Shown: piece after piece, positions 7,676 to 11,914 of the stretch
Numbering within the stretch: the first letter of the stretch is position 1
Layout: each line of letters opens with the position of its first letter
Assembly: GCA_009699165.1 (NCBI GenBank)
Contig: WLOR01000045.1
Coordinates: 1-11,914 of the forward strand
DNA length: 11,914 bases
Reading direction: 5' to 3'
Source of the DNA: Actinomycetota bacterium
GTDB lineage: Bacteria > Actinomycetota > Actinomycetes > Nanopelagicales > Nanopelagicaceae
Translations under genes and position numbers: made by a program
Notes under the pieces: generated by a model
Database searches by the model: none
Seen by the model: only the letters and a program-made list of their open reading frames with translations
Told to the model about the DNA's origin: nothing

Positions 7676-7869
7676 TTCATTCCTTTCGATAGAACGTCCT
7701 GCCATGCTGACAGTTCGTTTGGTCTGGCCCAGAAGGTACGGAGACCCACCGACGGACCGAGCGTGTGACCACAGAGGCTGTGGGCAAGTAGCTTCGGGCG
7801 GAAGATGGAACCGCTCTGGTTGTTTAGCCAAAATCTCTTTTGACCTAGGTGAAGGGTATCCGAACACCT
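7676..7869 (-). ncRNA. Long, possibly structured recA 5' leader
   Basis: If transcription starts near the LexA box, the recA message carries about 195 untranslated bases, long for so compact a chromosome. On the minus strand the leader contains a perfect 6-bp stem with a 3-base loop (CCACAG-CCT-CTGTGG, 7783-7769). A second possible stem GGTCT/AGACC (7746-7742 with 7725-7721) encloses 16 bases. The leader seems richer in G and C than its surroundings. No known riboswitch class was recognised. The span could also contain a second, closer recA promoter, as in mycobacteria; none was obvious. Confidence 0.4.
7681..7687 (-). promoter_or_regulatory. Ribosome binding site that fixes the recA GTG start
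   Basis: GAAAGGA on the minus strand (7687-7681) is five bases from the GTG at 7675-7673. An in-frame ATG at 7705-7703 has no comparable site upstream, and an ATG at 7680-7678 is in another frame. Confidence 0.8.
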
Positions 7870-7874
7870 GTTCG
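7861..7874. promoter_or_regulatory. LexA-binding SOS box of recA
   Basis: CGAACACCTGTTCG matches the Gram-positive/mycobacterial SOS box core CGAAC-N4-GTTCG exactly. Relative to the 16-base form TCGAAC-N4-GTTCGA only one outer base differs. It lies at the predicted recA transcription start, where LexA would block initiation. Confidence 0.92.
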
Positions 7875-7875
7875 A

Positions 7876-7905
7876 AAGATAGCAGGAGCCACTGACATAT
7901 TTGAA
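7876..7905 (-). promoter_or_regulatory. Candidate recA promoter
   Basis: On the minus strand TTCAAA (7905-7900, four of six -35 bases) and TATCTT (7881-7876, four of six -10 bases) are 18 bases apart. The expected start point, near 7869, lies inside the SOS box. The elements are individually weak; the position relative to the LexA site is the main support. Confidence 0.5.
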
Positions 7906-7969
7906 CGTGTCGCAGGCGTGATCCCAATGATTTGTTACCAAAGCGATATCAAAAACTTCAAAAATGCTA

Positions 7970-7996
7970 TTGCTTTGTCCGCTCTTAGGATTTAAT
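7970..7996 (+). promoter_or_regulatory. Candidate promoter of the ROK repressor / sugar-uptake operon
   Basis: TTTAAT at 7991-7996 matches five of six -10 bases. TTGCTT at 7970-7975 is a possible -35, but the 15-base spacer is short. The predicted start near 8003 lies just before the palindrome at 8006-8030. Confidence 0.35.
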
Positions 7997-8005
7997 CTCC
8001 ATCTT

Positions 8006-8030
8006 ACTTACTTTAGTTAGTAAAGAAAGT
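8006..8030. promoter_or_regulatory. Candidate ROK repressor operator (25-bp palindrome)
   Basis: The 25-bp element has half-sites ACTTACTTTAGT and AGTAAAGAAAGT around the central T at 8018, pairing at 10 of 12 positions, with CTTTA/TAAAG perfectly symmetric. It sits between the candidate -10 box and the ROK start codon, where bound repressor would block transcription. A/T-rich palindromes of this size are typical of ROK-family operators; binding itself is inferred. Confidence 0.55.
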
Positions 8031-8045
8031 ACATGGAGATACTTC

Positions 8046-9257
8046 ATGGTCATTGGGGGTGGAGCGATGCGTGACAGTGCCAACGAAGTTCTGCGCGCTA
8101 TCGCCACTTATGGGCCGCTGTCGCGGGCTCAAATCGCTAGAGATCTGGGGCTCAGCGGACCAACATTGACCCAGGCAACAAAGTATTTAATCGAAAGAGG
8201 CTTAGTCTGCGAACTGGAGCAATCCCCCTCCACTGGAGGCCGTCCAGCAACGCTCTTAGGACTTGTGGCCGGAGCGGGACAAGTAATCGGCGTGAAATTA
8301 GCTGAAGACCACCTTGTCGGAGTAGTCGTAGATCTTGAGTCAAATGTGCAATGGAACTTCGAGGAGGATTTCAATAGTCGAGGCCACGATGCGATTGCCT
8401 CGCTCTCGAAGATCCTCCACAAACACAGCAAGAGAGTTAAAGGTCAACTGCTCGGCATTGGTATTGGAGTTCCCGGCGTTGTATCCCCCGGTGACTCAGG
8501 CACAACTGATTCGGCGATTCTTGGCTGGTCTTCAGTAAATGTCGGACAGGTTTTATCGGAGGATTTGAACACACCTGTTCTTTTGGAAAATGACGTGAAT
8601 ACTCTCTCGATTACTGAAAGTCTCTTTGGAAGAGGTCGCGATGTCAGCAACTTCCTAACAGTGACATTAGGTCGTGGTATCGGACTTGGAATAGTTATTA
8701 ACGGCGAGCTCTTCTCTGGCTCGCATGGTGCTGGCGAAATTGGACATGTGACATCTGTTGTCAACGGCTTAGCGTGTGAGTGCGGGAAAAATGGTTGCTT
8801 AGAAACGATTGCATCAGACCCTGCAATTCTAAAAAGAGCTATCGCCGACGGTGTCGTCACCAAGAATGCGACGATAGAAAAGCTGTGGGAGCTTGCACGA
8901 AAAGATTCAAAGATCGCCATCAAGTACTTCAAACCTGCAGGAGAAGCACTCGGAATAGCACTCGCCAATGTTGTCAATGTATTCGGTCCAGAGCTATTGC
9001 TAATCAGTGGAGAGGGCTCGCAGGCTTGGGATATCTGGAATAAGTTTGTTCTTACTCCGCTCAATGAAAACGTAGTACCCACAATGCGCAAGTTTGAGAT
9101 AGAGATAGATCCTTGGGATGATGCAAAGTGGGCGCTAGGCGCTACGGCTATTGTTTTACAAGCATCCTTAAGCCGGGGACATGTTCATAACGCATCTTTT
9201 CAAGCGGTCAAAAACCGACTACGTGTAATCCCTGGCGCGAAGAAGTTAGCGCAATGA
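8046..9257 (+). CDS. ROK-family transcriptional repressor of a sugar-uptake operon
   Basis: 403 residues combining an N-terminal winged helix (about 10-65, including LSRAQIARDLGLSGPTLTQA) with a ROK sugar-sensing domain. The ROK zinc site is intact: His234 in GEIGH, then Cys244, Cys246 and Cys251 in CECGKNGCLE. END at 181-183 keeps the Asp that is catalytic in ROK kinases. The N-terminal ATP phosphate loop DxGGT is replaced (KLAEDHL, 84-90), and the second glycine motif reads GRGIGLG. It is therefore a sugar-binding regulator rather than a kinase. The start at 8046 has GGAG seven bases upstream; an in-frame ATG at 8067 is possible but its GGAG is too close. The stop overlaps the next gene by ATGA. 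It is expected to regulate itself and the transporter genes in response to the imported sugar. Confidence 0.93.
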   Translation: MVIGGGAMRDSANEVLRAIATYGPLSRAQIARDLGLSGPTLTQATKYLIERGLVCELEQSPSTGGRPATLLGLVAGAGQVIGVKLAEDHLVGVVVDLESNVQWNFEEDFNSRGHDAIASLSKILHKHSKRVKGQLLGIGIGVPGVVSPGDSGTTDSAILGWSSVNVGQVLSEDLNTPVLLENDVNTLSITESLFGRGRDVSNFLTVTLGRGIGLGIVINGELFSGSHGAGEIGHVTSVVNGLACECGKNGCLETIASDPAILKRAIADGVVTKNATIEKLWELARKDSKIAIKYFKPAGEALGIALANVVNVFGPELLLISGEGSQAWDIWNKFVLTPLNENVVPTMRKFEIEIDPWDDAKWALGATAIVLQASLSRGHVHNASFQAVKNRLRVIPGAKKLAQ

Positions 9258-10126
9258 AGTATAAAAGAGAGAATCTTTCGGCAACTCTGTTTATTCTTCC
9301 TAGCTTCCTTCCCCTTGTTGCATTTTTAATCGTTCCAATGTTGGCAGCAGTGACTCTTTCCTTTGCTCAATGGGATTTACTAACACCTCCATCATGGGTT
9401 GGTCTTGAAAATTACTTCGAACTTTTTAAGTCAGCTGTTTTTTGGCAGACACTTAAGAACTCAATTGTTTTCATACTGGGTTATCTCCCAATTGTGTACA
9501 CATTAGGGCTTGCAGCAGCCCTTGCCCTGAACAAGAAATTTGTGGGATCGGGATTATTGCGGGCCGCATATTTCTTGCCAGTTATAACTAGCTGGGTAAT
9601 AGTTTCATTGCTATGGAAATGGATTCTAAATCCCGAAGGCGGTGTAGTTAATTCGCTCCTCTCGCAAATTGGTATTCAAGGTCCTGGGTGGTGGACAAGC
9701 ACAACCTGGGCGATGCCGACGGTAATTATCGCCTCGGCATGGAAAGACTTGGGTTATGTAATGCTCTTGCTTCTGGCTGGGCTGCAATCCATTCCTCCTG
9801 AATATCAAGAAGCTGCGGCAATAGATGGCGCATCTAAATCACAAATCCTGCGGCTGATTACACTCCCTCTTTTGACTCCCGCTACTTTTTTCGTAATCGT
9901 TATTAGTTTGATTAATAACTTCCAGGTATTTGATCAAATCTACTTAATGACCAGCGGTGGCCCAGAAGGCTCTACATCTGTCATTGTGCAACAAATCGTA
10001 AAGAACTCATTCGACTACGGACGGATGGGGTATGCATCGGCTCTGAGCATGGTTTTATTCGTAATAATTCTTTCAATAACCCTCGTGCAGATTAAGCTGC
10101 AAAAACGGTGGGTGAATTATGAGTAA
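9254..10126 (+). CDS. ABC sugar permease, MalF/UgpA-like (CUT1 family)
   Basis: Inner-membrane subunit of a carbohydrate importer. The 290 residues contain about six membrane segments (near 10-34, 70-92, 101-121, 153-176, 200-222 and 259-280). The EAA loop that docks on the ATPase reads EAAAIDGA at 186-193, followed by LPLLTPA. The region FDQIYLMTSGGPEGST is typical of the MalF-side permeases of CUT1 systems. It overlaps the ROK stop (ATGA) and its own stop overlaps the second permease by 8 bp, so all three are translated as a coupled unit. The substrate, a mono- or oligosaccharide or sugar alcohol, cannot be decided. Confidence 0.94.
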   Translation: MKYKRENLSATLFILPSFLPLVAFLIVPMLAAVTLSFAQWDLLTPPSWVGLENYFELFKSAVFWQTLKNSIVFILGYLPIVYTLGLAAALALNKKFVGSGLLRAAYFLPVITSWVIVSLLWKWILNPEGGVVNSLLSQIGIQGPGWWTSTTWAMPTVIIASAWKDLGYVMLLLLAGLQSIPPEYQEAAAIDGASKSQILRLITLPLLTPATFFVIVISLINNFQVFDQIYLMTSGGPEGSTSVIVQQIVKNSFDYGRMGYASALSMVLFVIILSITLVQIKLQKRWVNYE

Positions 10127-10946
10127 GTCAATACATCAAGTTAATTACTTCCAGCGAGCTTTTCTTATTATTGGCGGGGTCGTAATGCTCTTTCCTTTCT
10201 TTTGGATGATTAGCTCCTCGCTCAAAAACGATGTTGAAGCTTTTGCAACTCCCCCAACGATTTTTCCATCATCTCCAAATCTTGATAACTATCGGACGGT
10301 AGCCGAGTATCTCGATCTCAAACAGTTATTTATCAACAGCATGAGTGTGTCTTTGATTGTAACTTTCCTCCAGTTGCTCACATCATCAATGGCGGGATAT
10401 GCATTTGCGAGGATTCGATTTAGGGGAAAATCCATCATCTTTATGGCTTATTTAGTAACGATGATGATTCCCATGCAGGTCGTTGTTGTTCCGCTCTTTA
10501 TCGAAATGCGTGAGCTCAATTTGATTGACTCATATCTTGGTCTGGGATTACCGATGATTGTCTCCGCATTTGGAACATTCTTTATGAGACAGGCCATGAT
10601 GGGGATACCGAAAGAGATTGAAGAGGCAGCGATACTAGATGGTGCCGGCCACTTTAGAATCTTTTCCCGAATAGCGATCCCGCTAACAATTCCGGCACTC
10701 TCCGCCCTTTGCATTCTGGCATTTATGTCGGTCTGGAATTCATTTCTATGGCCACTCATTGTTCTATTTTCGCCAGAGAAGATGACTATCCCTCTTGGCC
10801 TAGCAATTCTGCACGGTGAACACAAAACAGATTGGCCGATGGTTATGGCAGGAACGACCCTGGCGGTTATTCCAATTGCAATTGTCTATCTACTTTTACA
10901 ACGACAAATCACACAAAGTTTTCTCACGGCAGGACTTAAGGGATGA
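10119..10946 (+). CDS. ABC sugar permease, MalG-like (CUT1 family)
   Basis: Partner membrane subunit of the preceding permease. The 275 residues have about six membrane segments (near 13-34, 72-94, 104-125, 139-158, 182-203 and 240-261). The EAA loop reads EEAAILDGAG at 168-177, followed by the family pattern IPLTIPALSAL. MIPMQVVVVPLF and WNSFLWPLIV are typical of MalG-type proteins, and the C-terminus QSFLTAGLKG is the usual family ending. Its ATG lies inside the last codons of the upstream gene. The stop codon is in the loop of a small hairpin (10939-10954), after which a 74-bp gap leads to the binding protein. Confidence 0.95.
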   Translation: MSKSIHQVNYFQRAFLIIGGVVMLFPFFWMISSSLKNDVEAFATPPTIFPSSPNLDNYRTVAEYLDLKQLFINSMSVSLIVTFLQLLTSSMAGYAFARIRFRGKSIIFMAYLVTMMIPMQVVVVPLFIEMRELNLIDSYLGLGLPMIVSAFGTFFMRQAMMGIPKEIEEAAILDGAGHFRIFSRIAIPLTIPALSALCILAFMSVWNSFLWPLIVLFSPEKMTIPLGLAILHGEHKTDWPMVMAGTTLAVIPIAIVYLLLQRQITQSFLTAGLKG

Positions 10947-10978
10947 AAATCCCTCATCTTCTAGGTCTTGCCATGAGG
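10939..10978 (+). promoter_or_regulatory. Hairpins at the permease/binding-protein junction
   Basis: AGGGAT-GAAA-ATCCCT (10939-10954) is a perfect 6-bp stem with a GNRA-type GAAA loop, overlapping the permease TGA. It competes with a second stem, CCTCAT (10952-10957) with ATGAGG (10973-10978). Neither is followed by a T-run, so this is not a terminator. Such structures can stabilise one half of an operon message and allow more binding protein than permease; that role is inferred. Confidence 0.4.
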
Positions 10979-11010
10979 AAGGCCTTAACAGGCTTAGTTC
11001 ACAACAACCA

Positions 11011-11016
11011 AGGAGG
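11011..11016 (+). promoter_or_regulatory. Strong Shine-Dalgarno before the binding protein
   Basis: AGGAGG, the full consensus, sits four bases before the ATG at 11021. It is the strongest ribosome binding site in the window and decides this start over an in-frame ATG at 10973, which would put 16 residues before the signal peptide. Confidence 0.85.
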
Positions 11017-11020
11017 AATA

Positions 11021-11914
11021 ATGCAAAGAAAAGCTAGAACAATTCTCGCTGCCGCTTTAAGTGGCATTCTGGTGGCGGGTCTTGGAATGGTTTCAGTACC
11101 TGCACAGGCCGCTAAAACCACAGTAAATTACTTCACATTCTCAGCAGCACCTGATCACCTCGACACAATGAAGGCGATGATTGCAGCATTCGAGAAGCAA
11201 AACCCAACGATTCACATCAATCTACAGACTGCAAGCTACGACGACTACTTCACTAAGTTGAAGACTCGCGTAGCCGCAAATCAAGCTCCAGATACTTTCG
11301 AGCTCAACTATGAAAACTTTGTAACCTATGCTGCAGCTGGTTCACTCTTGAACCTAAATGCAGTTTCGGCTGCCGATAAAACCTTCAAAAAATCTGTCTA
11401 TTACGGCAAGGCATACGATGTCTTTGCTGCTAATGGAAAGCAGTATGGATTACCAGCTTCATATTCAACTGTTGTTTTGATCTACAACAAAGATCTTTTT
11501 GATGCAGCCGGAGTTGCTTATCCAAAGAGTTCTTGGGATTGGTCAGATGAAGCAAATGCTGCGAAGGCTCTCAAGGCCAAGTTGCCAGAAGGAACATATG
11601 CAGAATATCAACCAACACAGTTCTGGGAGTTCTATAAAGTTCTCGGACAAGCTGGTGGAAAATTCCTCAGCGACGATAAGAAAACTGCACTCTTTAATAA
11701 GCAACCAGGAGTTAACGCATTAACGTGGTTGACAAGCAAGGTCGCTAACGGTTACATGCCAACAAAGGCTCAAATGGGATCACTTGATGACGGTGCAATG
11801 TTCAAGGCTGGAAAGCTAGCAATGATTGCAACTGGTATCTGGATGTTTGACTCATTCAAAGATGCTCCATTTAAGTGGGACATTGTGGTTCAACCTGGTG
11901 GAATCACACCTGGA
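11021..11914 (+). CDS. Extracellular sugar-binding protein of the ABC importer, 3' end cut off
   Basis: High-affinity substrate receptor (SBP family 1, like MalE/UgpB) delivering sugar to the two permeases. 298 codons are visible and the frame is open at the window edge; family members have about 400-450 residues. Residues 1-30 form a Sec signal peptide: basic QRKAR, a hydrophobic core to about 25, and an AQA cleavage site before Ala31. There is no lipobox cysteine. Family landmarks are the first beta strand VNYFTFS, AAFEKQNPTIHINL, APDTFELNYENF, GLPASYSTVVLIYNKDLF and AMFKAGKLAMIATGIWMF. The codon choice and strong ribosome binding site suggest high expression. The ligand is unknown. Confidence 0.94.
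   Translation, partial: MQRKARTILAAALSGILVAGLGMVSVPAQAAKTTVNYFTFSAAPDHLDTMKAMIAAFEKQNPTIHINLQTASYDDYFTKLKTRVAANQAPDTFELNYENFVTYAAAGSLLNLNAVSAADKTFKKSVYYGKAYDVFAANGKQYGLPASYSTVVLIYNKDLFDAAGVAYPKSSWDWSDEANAAKALKAKLPEGTYAEYQPTQFWEFYKVLGQAGGKFLSDDKKTALFNKQPGVNALTWLTSKVANGYMPTKAQMGSLDDGAMFKAGKLAMIATGIWMFDSFKDAPFKWDIVVQPGGITPG

Noticed and set aside
7676..7927. 84-codon N-terminal extension of RecA, making a 448-residue protein
   Set aside because: The extra residues do not resemble any RecA N-terminus and the DNA includes the LexA box and promoter; the GTG at 7675 has its own ribosome binding site.
7588..7941. 117-codon minus-strand reading frame overlapping the recA leader and 5' end
   Set aside because: It runs out of frame through recA codons, its composition is not protein-like, and no ribosome binding site supports an independent start.
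8444..9091. 215-codon minus-strand reading frame opposite the ROK gene
   Set aside because: The plus-strand ROK protein is clearly conserved over this whole span; the antisense frame is rich in Ser and Pro as expected of a shadow.
10973..11020. Upstream in-frame ATG adding 16 residues to the binding protein
   Set aside because: It would bury the signal peptide behind a polar segment and ignore the full AGGAGG at 11011-11016.
1..11914. CRISPR arrays, insertion sequences, prophage, tRNA or rRNA genes, inteins
   Set aside because: No spaced direct repeats, transposase or integrase motifs, terminal inverted repeats, cloverleaf sequences or intein block was seen; recA is uninterrupted.

Overview
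The window looks like a stretch of core chromosome from a small-genome, low-to-moderate GC member of the Actinomycetota. Three things point there. The gene order NdgR/LtbR-type IclR regulator / leuC-leuD / HU with a lysine-rich tail / plsC-gpsA-ddl is an actinobacterial arrangement. recA carries a mycobacterial-type SOS box. Two genes appear to be transcribed without a leader. Together with short intergenic gaps and overlapping genes, this fits a streamlined freshwater lineage such as the acI group (Nanopelagicales). That lineage assignment is an inference from family resemblance and base composition judged by eye.

Layout. Positions 1-2546 (minus strand) hold a tightly coupled plsC-gpsA-ddl cluster with 4-bp ATGA overlaps; ddl runs off the left edge. 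A clear intrinsic terminator (about 2565-2600) separates it from hup (2628-3107), an HU protein with a decapeptide-repeat basic tail. Upstream of hup is a 226-bp gap rich in palindromes. Next come leuD and leuC (3334-5340, minus), for leucine biosynthesis. Divergent from leuC by 55 bp is the IclR-family regulator (5396-6112, plus). Its promoter, start codon and a 28-bp imperfect inverted repeat coincide. Its 3' end overlaps convergently with recX (6072-6581, minus), which abuts recA (6581-7675, minus). recA has a roughly 200-nt leader beginning at an almost perfect LexA box (7861-7874).

From 8046 to the right edge (plus strand) lies a sugar-uptake operon: a ROK-family repressor, two CUT1-type ABC permeases with overlapping reading frames, and a solute-binding protein that continues past position 11914. 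No ATPase gene is visible, so a shared ATPase or one encoded outside the window is expected. A palindrome between promoter and start codon of the ROK gene is a candidate autoregulatory operator.

The most unusual point is that recX has no ATG, GTG or TTG start in its reading frame. The only position that gives a full-length protein is an ATT sharing one base with the recA stop codon. Nothing here looks like a new defence or mobile system; the region is mostly ordinary core genes with several interesting regulatory details.
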